From positions 5,208,001-5,272,000 of the forward strand of contig OY755178.1 of NCBI GenBank assembly GCA_963576735.1: a stretch of 64,000 nt of DNA. Direction: 5' to 3'. The notes under the pieces are model-generated. The model was not told where the DNA came from. It worked only from the letters and a program-made list of their open reading frames with translations, and made no database searches. Made by a program: the position numbers and the translations under genes. Origin of the DNA: Bedellia somnulentella. Lineage: Eukaryota > Arthropoda > Insecta > Lepidoptera > Bedelliidae. Positions 34,434 through 48,136 of this stretch are shown here, piece by piece. Each line of letters starts with the position of its first letter. Position 1 is the first letter of the stretch.

Positions 34434-34849
34434 AAGGCTGTTAGTCAAATCGAATATTTGTGAAAAATTGTTAAATAAAATTGCTCAACATCAGGGTTAT
34501 CTGGCAAATAATATAAACAACAAATTACCACTGGTGGTGGTCGCTTTGCGCTCGATATTCGTATATGCTTGATTTAATAAGTTAAATTGGTAAAATTTAA
34601 TTATGCATCCTTCTTGAACTTAAATACACAGACATATTTTTAGATGGCCACCTTATCATTTTGCCTAAATGGTAGTGCCTGTAATTCTTTTTTTTATCTA
34701 AATATAATATAACTAATACTAGGTAAGCATATCGCTTTAAACTTTCATCACTAAGACACAATGAAATATTTAAAAAGTGAAACATTAAAAAGGTACAATA
34801 ACAAAGCTATACATACTAAAAATCTTAATACAATAAAAGTAGTAAGTCT

Positions 34850-35760
34850 TATATAATTTCATTTAAAATTTTCCTAATTGCTCCCTGTTTCTTATTAAAA
34901 ATATCCATTGGCAAAAACCTTTCATTATGTGAATGTCATATTCTGTATAACGGTGACAATCGCCCAGAATTTGTGCGAGTTGTTGGGTGATAGAATAGTT
35001 TGGTTGGATGGTGGCGTGGTGTTGCTGTGCGAGGTGCTAGGTAACTAATCTCATTTACGAAATCTGGACAGTCGTATAGGTTATTGTAAATATTAAATAG
35101 TGTCATTTCATCAGATATTGCGCGTCTACAAGACAATTTCTTTAAATTGTAGAGTTCTAAAAGATTGTCGTAAGATATTTTAGTATGGGTGAGCCTGTAA
35201 TGAATTGACTTTAAAGCTTTTTTTCTGGATAGATTCTAGTTTATCTGAATAAACCGCGTAGAAAGGGTTCCAGACCACAGATGCGTATTGAAGCTGTGAT
35301 CTGACGAGTGTTTCTAATAGCATTAGAAGGGTTTTCGGTTGTTTAAATAACCTGCTTATTCTCAAAATAAAGCCAAGCATCTGATCTGATTTCAATATGG
35401 TGTTCAAAGGTTAATTTCTCATCAAATCGTACTCCCAGATCCTTCATTGAAGAAACTTTTTCAACAGTATGACCGCCAATATTATACGTATATTGAATTT
35501 TATTATGTTGCGAGTGAACGTTATTTGCTTACATTTATTATGGTCAAGCCTAAGTTTGTTGGATAAACAGAATTCGCTAAATTTATCAAGATATTTTTTG
35601 ATTTGAATGCAGTCCTCTTCTGTTGATACCGTTTTATAAATTTTAAGGTCATCGGCAAACATTAGAATTTTACAGTGTTCAAAACATTTAGCAATGTCGT
35701 AGATGAACAGTGTATACTGAATTGGGCCCATAATTGACCCCTGAACCACGCCTGAAGATA
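34850..35760 (-). mobile_element. 5'-truncated Jockey/CR1-like LINE with frameshifts
   Basis: On the - strand: VVQGSIMGPIQYTLFIYDI, MFADDLKIY, LRLDHNKC, then in shifted frames LGFILRIS, YASVVWNP, LESIQKK and a C-terminal stretch with RRAISDEMTLFNIYN. Two or more frameshifts separate them, so this is a dead copy. Confidence 0.8.
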
Positions 35761-36021
35761 TAAGCTTCTTGTCTTGTTAGTTCTACGATGAGCGAAGATA
35801 CACTCACAGGGTTTCATACTTGCTCCAAGGAAATAATTTTTAATATATATTGTTCGTCCACGGCATAAAAAAACAACAAAATCATGCGTTAGTTAGTGCG
35901 ATAACAAGCATTGCTGTAAAGGCAAGTGGGTTTACGTTGATTTACAAATTTATCCTGTTATTCCAATAATGAGCGAGCGAGGGTGTTATATTACTATCCC
36001 TATACCGTTATTATGATTATA

Positions 36022-36247
36022 TGCCGCGTAAAGCCTGCTTAGAATGTCACTGCCACTTTTTATGGGTGTCCTAAGAGCATTAGTTTTTGAACAATACGGT
36101 TGGCGACCCATCACCAACGATACTTTATTTCTACCATCTTGTCCCCTATCAACTTCCAAATATGGCTGAGGAGTTTCTTTCTCTGAAGCTCTGGCTACAC
36201 CTTCTAGGACTTATGGCCGTGAGTATGTATGTATGTATGTTATGTAT
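36022..36247 (+). mobile_element. S1 copy
   Basis: It ends GGCCGTGAGTATG(TATG)n next to the LINE fragment at 36248. Confidence 0.75.
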
Positions 36248-36475
36248 GACCGGTCCTTTGCTACCCTCATCCAACGGCTTCCCGAGATTTCTCCGAATCC
36301 TCGGTCCACCCTTTGCGAGACCTACCCATACTACGTCATCCGGTACGTGGCTGCCACTCCAGAATCTTCGAGCCTCAACGGCCATCAATCGGTTCTGAGT
36401 GCAATGTGCCCTGTCCACTGCCACTTGAGTTTCGCAATTGGGCTATGTCAGTTATCCCGGTTCTTCTACGTGTGT
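36248..36475 (-). mobile_element. LINE ORF2 C-terminal fragment (IAKLKWQW...GHIA type)
   Basis: The - strand reads ITDIAQ in one frame and IAKLKWQWTGHIALRTD in the next, then GSRWMRVAKDRS. This is the C-terminal end of an abundant insect LINE ORF2. It is broken by frameshifts and abuts the tail of an S1 repeat. Confidence 0.65.
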
Positions 36476-36600
36476 ATTTAAATTAATAAAATAGTTATAC
36501 AACTTATTTCTTTATTTACAACATAAATAAATTAAACATCTTAACAATGGAATATTTACAATTTCATCCTACTTTATCGATTTACTATTGGTTTATGCGA

Positions 36601-36825
36601 TTAGCCTCTTTCATTTTTAGATTCTTTTCCGTTGCTGTGATTAGATTCCGAGTCTTTAGTTCTTTTTGGGAGATCACCGTGACTCCAATTTGATGGGTAG
36701 CCATGTTTGTCTACATCATCCCACCAAAGTTGGTCCCCTTTAGACCAGAAGATGTAAATCACATTTGTTATCACCAGGATTGCTAGGCAGACCCAGAATG
36801 CTACTCTCCATTGCTTTAAAGTCGC
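36601..36825 (-). CDS. Transporter A exon 8 (helix 12 and C-terminus)
   Basis: A TTTTTCAG acceptor is followed by ATLKQWRVAFW, a last helix, a GDQLWWDDVDKHGYP motif and a hydrophilic tail, with TAA at 36603-36601. An AATAAA on the - strand (36516-36511) lies about 85 bases past the stop. Confidence 0.92.
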   Translation of the reverse strand, partial: ATLKQWRVAFWVCLAILVITNVIYIFWSKGDQLWWDDVDKHGYPSNWSHGDLPKRTKDSESNHSNGKESKNERG

Positions 36826-39800
36826 CTGAAAAAGAATAAAAAATAAAATTAGATTTGGTTTTCAACAGCAACACCAATTCCTATTGTATTTCCAAAACAA
36901 GAATAACTTGGTTCTGGTCGAAAATGAGACATAAATACTTTATAGTCCAAGATCCTAGGGCACCCAGACGTAACTTATTTTTGAAGTAACGAAGTTAACA
37001 GTATAGACACTCTTATATGTGTATAAGAGTGTGCGCATATTCGCTTGTTCGGCTAGGCTGCCCGTTTACAGGTATCAGGTAGAAAAGGTAGCTAACTTAT
37101 CTTAATTTCTAAGTTATGATTTGAACATGATAAAAAAATACATAAATTTTTGTTACATTTAAAGTCTTCAACTTCATATATGATGCTGAGGGGACTATTT
37201 TGATACCTTTTGTGTACAACCAGACCAATCCGATGGCCAAACATTCTCCCAGACCAAACATTGTAGTTAAATGTTCTGATACTGACGTTGCAGCAATAAT
37301 GCTGGGAAATATGCATCACATTATACATAATGATTCACACGTTTGGATAATAACCGGTGTTGGAAATAAGCAAAGATATGTAGATATAACCAAAATCTAT
37401 GAGCACTTGGGACCATCTCTATGTAGTGACTATAACCCTGCTTTCTTCAAGAGAGGTAAACATAGACCTTTCAATATATTGAAAAAAAATTTAGAATACC
37501 ACAAAGCTTTTCTCCAATTCGGTAAAGAACAATTATTTACTGATGATGTCACAAAATACGAAGTATTCGATGTAATACAACCATTTATTTATTTGCGATG
37601 TATACAATGCCCCCGTAATACTCGATGTCGATGCTGCCAGGCTTCAACTTTTTATGAATACTTACACAGTGTCTGGTGTGAATGAAAAATTTCTGAGGAA
37701 AATTGTGAGAAACTTTGATTCAAGTAATTTACCACCCTGTAAAAGTGAACTACTCTAGCAATTCTGTCGAGCAAACTATATTGCAAGTATATGGAATAAT
37801 ACCCATTCCCAAAATTTACCAGATTTCAGTCCAGAGAACAATGGGTGAACATTAAATGAGAACCAATATCAATTTAACTGGTTCGATGGCGATTAGCTGC
37901 CAAGTCTTGTCGTTGAACTACTCGAAACTCAATCAGGTATGTGAAGTTCACATCAAATGCATTTTTTATATTAAGAGTATTCATATGTTCATTAATTTAT
38001 GTATATTTTCAGATGATTCAAATAACGATAATGCCGATGACGATGACTTGAGTATTGAAATCCAGGGTTGGTTAGTATGATAAAGATGAAAACTCAATAG
38101 AAGAGCTTTTTTTACTAAATATCTGTATTTTTGTATTGGTATAATGATAATAATAAATTGTCGTTTAATTCAACAATTTGTTGTTGAAAACAAACCCTTT
38201 GTAAGCAAAAAAAATAATGGTCTCTGGGGGTGTAATACAAATTTTAATTGTGTTTGGGAGAATGTTTGGCCCTTCGGATTGGTCTGGCTGTACACAAAAG
38301 GTATTAAAATAGTCCCCTCAGCATAATATATATGAAGTGGAAGACTTAAAATATAATAAAAGTTCATGTATTTTTATCATGTTCAAAGCGTCTGGGAGGA
38401 ATTACCGCCGACAGAAACGGTCTGTCAATATAAAATATTTATTTGTTATCATATTCTTAGTAACATAAACAAAAATCATGACTTAGAATTTAAGAAAAAT
38501 TTGCTATGCTTTTAGCTACCTTTTCTACCTGATACCTGTAAACGGGCCGCCTAGCCGAACAAGCGAATATGCGCACACTCTTATACACATATAAGAGTGT
38601 CTATACTGTTAACTTCGTTACTTTAAAAATAAGTTACGTCTGGGAGACCTGGGATCTTACTCTATTAGATATATTAATTAATCTTGCCTATAATTCCCTA
38701 GCGGTAAGCACTTCCCTCTTCACCATATCAAATGCTTCCAACATCCGTCTTTGTTAAAAAAATACCATCACTTCCTACGCGTATGTTTCTTTTATGCGTT
38801 TTTAACCACACCCAATTGCACTAAATATCTCAAACGTAAAACCAGGACAGTCATTCATTGTCATTCAATATCAGCTTTTTCTATAAAAAACTTACATCAG
38901 GAGTCAGTAACCCGATTAAATACGGAGATATGATTCCAGAAATGGCTGCAATCCCATTCACCATGGCCGTAGTGGTACCAGCATAGTTGGGGGTGATGTC
39001 CAGAGCATTTATTTTCATGCCGCTGTAGTAAGCACCCATTAGGGTCATTGACATGATGAACCAGATTACTGCTACAGTAGTGTCGCAACCGGAATATGAA
39101 GCCAGGATGATACACACGCCAGGGCCTGTAGCAGCTGTAATAATAATGATAATATAATTTTGAATTTTTTTGCCAATATGTATAATGCTTACTTTAGTGT
39201 TTTACATTTTCAATTAGTGAGATGGAATATAGTAAAAAAATTATTGGCAAAGACTTAGTCAATAAATGGTTCGTCGTGTTGTTAGCCACCGCTACTTTTT
39301 TATACTTTTTCAAGCTTCAAGTGGTTATTTTATTAGTATGTACTTAAGTAGGAACTGGCTTTTCAAGTTTGATTCTAAATGAGGTAGCAAAGCTGAAGCT
39401 ATATGATATTATTGATTTAGTTTACAGCATCTTCATCTAATGCTGTAAATATCTGCAAGTAATAACACGACTCCATCCCTTCTTGTAGATAACAGTAGAG
39501 ATTAATGAAATGGGTGCTCGGAAATGGAAATGTTGTTATAAAAAAATATTAACACTATTTAAACTAGTATAATTAATGAAACACCGATTTAACTCACCAA
39601 TGGTGGTATAAATTTTCCGGGCAGTAGCAATAGTATGGTACTTCCTCTTGACACAAAAATCGCATAGTCCACCAAAAATGAAACACGAAATCCACATCGC
39701 AATATAAGGAGCGGCTGACAGAAGACCAGTTTTCTTAATATTAAATTTGAGTACATCCGTCATGTATTTAGGAAGATCTGTTATCATGGTGAAGTATCCC

Positions 39801-42800
39801 CAGTCGTGACCAATCTGTAATTGTATTCAAATTTACCATAGGGACGTATACGCAAGATGCGACTGACCATATATGGATTTCTTAGTAAATACGGTTTCTA
39901 ACGTCCATACGTAAGCTGACTAATTCTGCTATCTAATGTGCTGTCCTTTAAAACACACATGCACTCACCCTTATGAAATGTTGCGCGAAAATATATAGCC
40001 TTCTCAAAGTTGTAGGATTCTATTGATCAAAGATCTTTTAAATGGGTGTAGAGGTTTTGGTGTCTATTCATTGTAGACAAACAAGAACAAAAACAAATCT
40101 TTAAAATTTATAATTTCGAGTATACATAACCTATTAATTTATATTAGTATACACATAACATATCATAAACGTTCACGCCGAAGGGGTTGGCAGAGGTACT
40201 AATACCTCTGAACATCACGTGACATTGTCACCTGGCGTTCAGAGTACCCACGTTTTGCATGGACAGTGTACTCACGTGATAGGGGGCAGGCCTATCGCCG
40301 TTTACACGGCTGACCGTGTATTCGGCGGACGAATACACGGTCACATGACTAAGTACAACTCAGACTTGTGGGTTTCTTCAAGATGTTTTCCCTCAACGTT
40401 AACAACCGTGATATATTAAAGGTGTAGGCCCGACCCGGGATTTGAACACTAGTCGCTTGCACATTAACCGGTGTTCTACCCATTGAGCTATCACGTCGTC
40501 ATATTAGTATAAATATTCACTTAAATGAGAATCACGTCAAATTTTAAATATTAATGGCTATGTTACTGTTAAAGATCGAACTACGGTAAGTCTTAAGATT
40601 TACCGGCACTAGTTGGTAAATGTGAGTATTTCTAGCAAATATTTTCCACTACTAACAAAAACAATGACGTGATGTCACTAAACATATTTACGCAATTTAG
40701 GTTGATTCTAGTTAACGAGCCAAACAAATTCGTCACGTACACCTTTGATTACAAAACTTGGATTCAGCGTTAAAGGTTTTCTCCCAATATACAGGACCAT
40801 CGTTGTGATGAATGACATTTCAGTTGTATAACAAATTATATACATAGATTTATTCAGTGAAACTCTTTTTTCGAACAAACACAATAGGGTTTTTATTTCA
40901 ATAGTTAGATGATTTGCATACTGTACTTTTGAAAAATAAGTGTTGTTATTGAGCAAATTATTAGAACATCTATCGGTTAAAAAACATGCAAATGTTGCTT
41001 AGGATAATTCTCAAATAAAAGTAAAACTTGTGTTTCATGTGTATGTAAATACGTTTATTTCATTCTGTAGGTCATGTAGCTGATACATGAACCTAACGAT
41101 TCAGCTTATATTTAAATGATGGGGCATTTGTGTCGTGTAATGATACCTTTTTTCCATGCCATAGTAACTTATTTGTAACTCGCAAAATAATTGGATTATT
41201 TGTAAGTATATAGGCCACTTTTGTTAATCATCTCAATGATGTAATGAGGCAAAAAAATATGAGGCGTAGTAATTTCCATCATGTTTTAAAAACTGTTTAT
41301 AGTGCTCAAATCTTATCACTAATGTTGTAAAGGAATCACTGTTTTATTACATGTTATACGACAATAAAGATAATGTTAACACGTTTTGACTTCTTGACTT
41401 AAACAAAACTCTATGCTTCATATTTATAATGTTCAACTTCCAATAAGTAAGACAATATTAAACTATTGTAGCTGTAACAATGGTCGCAAAAAAGCTTGGA
41501 ACCAAAACTTTCTATCAGTACTATATGAGCTAACTAATTGAATATTGTGAACTTAAAATAGTTTAGTTAAGTTTTTTTAGCTCTAAAATTTGGTTAAAAG
41601 TTCTATAAATTCACCGATTTTCTAATATGAGAGCTATACATAAATGGGGACCGGCAGACCAAAAAATAGACGGTAATCAAATATACTTACGCCAGCAATG
41701 ATAAGGGCCCATAAAGGTACAGATCGCAATAGAGCTTTCCAAGGCACCGGTTCTAATTCCTGTTTCTTTGTATAAATAAGTGAATCAACATTTTCGTTTA
41801 AAAACTTTTTCTCCTCGTCTGATATATATGGATGTGTGTTTGGAGTACTAAAGCATAGAACGGTCTGAAAGAAAATGAAATTTGCAAACAAACAAGTATC
41901 ACACTTTTAATCTCATAACGCATACTTTGAATGTTGTAAAAAATATGTCAGTTTGACCTTTAGTTTAACTTTGATCGAGCTTAATACATACATACATACA
42001 TATTCTCATGCCGTTAGTTCCCATTGGGGTAGGCAGAGACTATCGATCGCCACTTTGTACGATCCTGGCAAACCTCTCTAGCTTCATTCACATCCATCAA
42101 TCTTTTCATACATGCTCTTTTATGAGCTTAATATAATGTAAAAAATTAATTAAATTAGATCCTAGAAGGTCTAGCCAAATTAGTATAATATAATGTGACA
42201 TTTTGTTCATTAATTTGTTTCATTGTGAAGTATTGACCAGAAAAACCACTTACCCACAACAAAAACCAAACCAGTCCTATTGTTCCAAAGAAGTAAAACA
42301 CGGTATCCCACTTTCCTTCGTGCATGATCAGTCCAGAAAGGTATGATCCAGCTATATTTCCTATTTGTGCTCCACCAAAAACTACTGCTCCCATTCTTGC
42401 TCTTTCATTGGATGGCACCCATCTGGAGACCATTGCCATCAAGCCTGGCATCGTTGGACCCTGAAAGTATAAAAGGGCATGTATGAAAACATAGATAAAA
42501 TTTATTAAGCTCAAGAGGTTGCCAGGATCGTAAAAAGTGGCGATAAATAGTCTCTGCCTTCCCAATCGAACCCTCAGTGAAGTATTTTTGCGGAGACTTA
42601 ACGGATTTGCCTATAAATAAATTTCTTAGAACATTTCGTATTATTTTCTGAATTTGCAGTATCTTTTACGAACGTTTTACGTACTTAAGAGGCAAAACAG
42701 ATCCTATTTACTGACCTGTCTTTCTTTCAGTATGTCTGCCTGTCGTTGTGAATGTTAATGAGATGCAATATTTAGACAGATATTTATAGCCGTTTCCACT

Positions 42801-45800
42801 TTAACAACAGGCACTAGGAATATGCAGATTTAAAATATCACAAAGGGACCTCATGAACAGAACTTTAATTTTTTACTAAATTTTACTCGATGTTGATATG
42901 AAATGTCTAAATACTTTAAGTTAAGTTTTTCACTGTAAAAAATAATAATGAAAGAAGGTGTTGTGTCTTTTTGCAAGTGTTGAGTAGTATCGGTTCGAAT
43001 GGAATAACACTAACTTATTTGTTTCCGTGGCTGTTTTACAAGGCGATTGGGGATCGTTGATTTATTAGGTGATTTTGGCGATGCAGCCGGAAACCCATAT
43101 CACTCGAGAATTAATTTTTTGCTACGCTAAGTCAACACAAAACCGTTTTCTCTCTTATTTGTGCTAAACAAAATATTGTCATATTATATATTTATTGTAA
43201 ACTCCGTAGAGTCATAAGATAAAAAAGGAAGCATGCTGTGCTATACAATTTGTATCAAATTATTAAGTCTATGAACACACCAAGAAATTACGTCTTTAGA
43301 AGCATGCACACGATGTTTAATTTTCAAAAGATATGTTATATTTCACAGATAATTTAATGCTTTGTACGTGAATATTCATTGCAATGTAGAATATACTTAA
43401 TTGTTGCAAGAATAATATATTCCGCTACATTGTTGCTTTCAGGGAGATAGATGGCCGTAAACAATCGGTATTCTTCATATGACACGTCGCTGCTATGCTT
43501 TCCATTTGTAAAATATATTTTTTTTGATCGATTTACGAGGAAATAATATTACATTGTTGTCACGATATCTTGAAGGTGATGAAAAGCAAAGTAACAGAAT
43601 AATGTCGGTTATCAATGCTTGAATGCTGAACCCAAATAAAGAAGCAAAGCTTAATCATCAAACGATAGACCACTCCTAAACAAATCTTCTTTTGTCATTG
43701 GTAATTGGGCACTGGATTCATCGCCTTATATTTCCTTAAAACCCCGTTCCCTTTGCTAACATAACTATATCAAATAATCATTTATTTTAAAATATCAAGA
43801 TGTACACAGCAAGATACAAATTAATCAGTCTTACAAATATAAATAATAATTAAAAAATTGTGCTCAAAAAGATAGGCGTCCGAAGGGTCAAGAAGAGAAC
43901 AACATGTGTGAAAATGCAAAACGTGGGTACTCTGAACACGAGTTGAGAAAGTCACGTGATGTTCAGAAGTATTAGTACCTCTGCTAACCCCTTCGGGGAT
44001 ATTCGGCGTGAACGTTTATGTTATGTTATGTGTGAAAATGCGTGTTATTACATTGCGATTAAAATATCCGAAAATCAATAGTTGGTTTAATTATAATGTG
44101 CAATCGTGAAAATCTTAGAAAATACTATAGAGAATTGCCATAAAGTGGCGATCCATAGTCTCTTACTACCCTAATAGGAACTAATGGCGTGAATATATGT
44201 ATGTATGTGAAAATAGTAATTAAGTATTATCTCAAAGTGACCTCACCTCTCCCAAACCTTCAATAACTCGTAATGCAAATAAGGCTGGCGCCCCGCCCCA
44301 AGCTACAACTACTGGTGTAATTATAGTACAGATTGCAGTGGAAAGCAAACCGAGTCCTAATACCCATTTGCCGCCATATTTTTCAGCAATCATCCCACCA
44401 GGTATGTGGGTCAAAACGTAACCGTAGTAGAAGGAACTCAATAGTAGGCCTTGAGTTGACTCGCTCCAGTCAAAATATACCGTCTGAAAAATAAGATGAA
44501 CATGAAGAAAAACATAGAATTAAGATAGTCATGAATTTTATATCTATCATTAATAATACTACGAAATAGTTTGATTAACACTAAATATGTAATAAAAAAT
44601 ATACTCAAAAATAACTCTAGTTTTCCTAAAAGTTTTATCAATTCAACGAAACGTAATTATGGTACGTAAGAGAAATAATAAAAAAAAACAAAAGTACTGA
44701 TGCTGCAGCCTTATTATCACATACAATAGACCAAAGACTTCGTAGGTATCAAATAAAATGGAATATAGGAATCCAACTAATAAAAGTAGAAAAAGGCTAG
44801 TTTTAAAGTAATGGTTAGACATAAAGTAAATTTACTTAATAAGACCCAAGTCAACGGTTTCAATTTTGTATAAAATTTGTCCTGAAAAATTGCATTAGAA
44901 AGCTCTGAGGAGTACTCAATATTGTGTTGTATTTTGTACTTGAAATAAAAACTTTGTATGGTGTTGTATTTTGTACTTGAAATAAAATTGCCGTGTAGTG
45001 CCGGCTTAAAACGTCGCTACCCCTTTCTACCCACGGGTGTCGTAAGAGGCGACTAAGGGTAATGGGGATTTTTATGGGATTTTTGGGCGATGCGATTGGA
45101 GTCCCATCACCAAAAACCTTTATTTTTACCATCTTTTCCCCACTTAACTTCCAAAAGTGGCTGAGGAATTTATAATTCCTTAGCTCTGGTTACCCCTTGT
45201 AGGGAAATATAGCCGTGAGTATATGTATGTATGTATATATGTAAATAAAAACTTGACATGACGTTTGGGTAATACCAAAACTTCAAATAATCTTATCTCG
45301 AGTATTGGGACACAAAACATTGCTGGAGTGCCATTTGCGGTGCGTTCCATACGATTATTATCAACCCGATTACTAAATCTGTTCTTTCCTTTTCATCTCG
45401 ATAATATTGTCGCATATCAATATCCGATGATAAAATGATACGTCATATCGATGTTTCTCAAATCATCAATCATTTTATTCAGTTTATGAGAACAAATTTG
45501 TAGCTTATTCATTGTTTGTCCTCTGTTATCTTGTGTCAGAGTCAATCTTGTCAATAACCTACTTTAATGTCAAAATGTTTGTTTACAGGTTCAGGTTCCA
45601 AGAAGTTGCAGATGTGACAGATATATAGATTTTCAGGCGAGAAAGATTGCACTCTTTAGACTAGAGTTTATAGTTTTAAAATTTTATTTTATTTATAGTT
45701 GGTTGTTGTTTAATGTCGGCTTGGAATAGCACTAACTCATTTCTTCCCACGAGTGTTGGGGCATTTAAAGTGTTTTTGGGCGGTGCCGTGGGAGATCCAT

Positions 45801-48064
45801 AAACAAAAACCTTTGTTCTACAATCTTATCCCCACTTAACTTCCAAAAGAGGTCGAGGAATTTCTTTTTCCGAAGCTCTGAATTCCTTCTAAGGATTTAT
45901 TGTCACGAGTATATGGATATATGTTTGTTATGGTAAGAATTTTCGAAATTTGGTTTTTATTCGGAACAAGCCTGTAAGTGTAAACTTGTACTATCCTGTA
46001 ACCTGGATTGAATCTTCCAATTGTATGCAATTGTTATTATAAATGCATAAATTATAAAATAGCTATTTGCTCTCAATCTTTCCAGTGCTACTCAATAAAT
46101 AAAAGTTATAATATTTAAGATATTAATTATAAAATATTTTTTGAAATTTTACCAAGCACTCCAATCTGACGAAAATCGTTACTTAGAAATATAGAAATTT
46201 ATTTTTAATTAAAATATAGAATTTTAATTTTAATTTAAAATTAAAAAAAGCATTTTAATATTATATAAAATTAATAAAAGACGTTTTTAAATTTAGATAT
46301 TAAAATTATCACGTAATACTTCAAATTCACGTCACAACTCAAGGACTATGAGTTCTTCCTTGATTTTGGTAACAAGGAAATTTCTTTCATCAATCTTATT
46401 TTATATTCATATCACAAACAAGGGCAAAAAAAGGATAATTCGTGAACAATCTATCAAAAGGATAATATATTTAAAACTTTACTCCGACCTCTTTTTAGTA
46501 AAACATGACGTCGTCGTCGAACTAACTACCATTTTATTTCAGGCCTGCCTTCTATCGCGTGAGTACACTGCCCAAGCAAAACGTGCCTGCCTTCTATCGC
46601 GTGAGTACACTGCCCAAGCAAAACGTGGGTCCTCTGAACATCAGGTGACAATGTCACTTGATGTTTAGAAATATTAGTACTTCTGCCAACCCCTTCGGGG
46701 ATATATGGTATGAACGTTTGAGTATGATTTTATTTTAGAAATAATAATATCATGTGAGCTCACAACCAATGTTCCCAACCAAGAGACTTAGGCTTAACAG
46801 GGTAACACGTACGAGGTAATTTGGCCAAAGTGAACAAAAAAAAAATTTAAAAAGTTTATTTTTCAAAATAAAGTTAAATACTAACATCTTTTGAACGACA
46901 AAGTTTTAAATTAATCGTTAATCCGTTGCTTCGGAAGGTGTTCGTAAAGAGAAGAAGCGGCAAAGAAACTCTACATTCACATTTTTTCATTTTTTCATAA
47001 TATGGTTTGTACAATTTCAGTTTATAAATATGTTTTTACTTTATTAAAGATTTTCTATGCGACCATGGTGATAGTAGCTGAGACCACCGGTTTAATAAGC
47101 CCTTCAAAGCAAGAAATATTTTTACATACATACAGATACTCACGGCCATAAATCCCAAAAAGGAGTAGTCAGAGCTTCAGAGTTAGTAACTCCTGAGCCA
47201 CATTTGGAAGTTGATAGTTGAGAAGATGGTAGAATAAAAAGTATCGTGCATGACAGTTCTCAAAGCGCATCGCACAAAAATCACTTAAAAACCCCTAGTC
47301 GCCTCATACGACACCCGTGGATACAATGGAGTAGTGACGTTCTAAGCCGACGCTACACGATATATTTGTAATATTTGGTTAATCAGGTTTTTAAAAGATC
47401 AAAATTCATTTGGCCATGGAGGCAAATTATGTTTGCAAATAAATAAAATAGTATTTTAGAAACCATAACTTTTTTTAGGTAATTTAATCATTTTCATTAA
47501 TATTTTAATAAGACGAAAAATCGAAGCCAATTCACCAAGTAACCTTTGGAATACTTACATCAGTGTAGTCTCTCAAGAACCTATTGGCTGGTGATGTTTG
47601 GTTATTTGGCACAAGATTAGAGTCAAAACATGCTTCTGGATCAATATGCTCATTTCCACTTCCAGAACTGGTTTTCCTCACCATCTGTGTGATGGCGAGG
47701 TTGAGGCAAACCCGCATGGTATATGCATTCGCTATGGCAAACAATGCCATTATCCCAAATACATATCGCTGTGGTATTATAAATACTGAAAAAAATGCAT
47801 TGTTCAGAACTAAATTCTATAAATCTAACCTGACTTAACTAAAAAGTGCACAGCATCTGCAAAATACTTAAAGTTAAAATATTCCAGGTGGGTGCGCATT
47901 CTCTTACATATTTTTTGACTCATATCTTCGGAGGTCCGAAAACATTTCACATACTATTTAAAATCATAATACATTCAGTCTTCATAAAAAAACAAATCAT
48001 AAATATAAAAAAACATAATCATCGAAATTCATAATATCACAAATTATACACTTTGTATTTAATA

Positions 48065-48136
<72 letters not shown>

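Noticed and set aside
37200..37257. Start of the 161-codon + frame as a true N-terminus
   Set aside because: This part lies in the left inverted repeat and is mirrored in the right arm, so it is not gene-specific coding.
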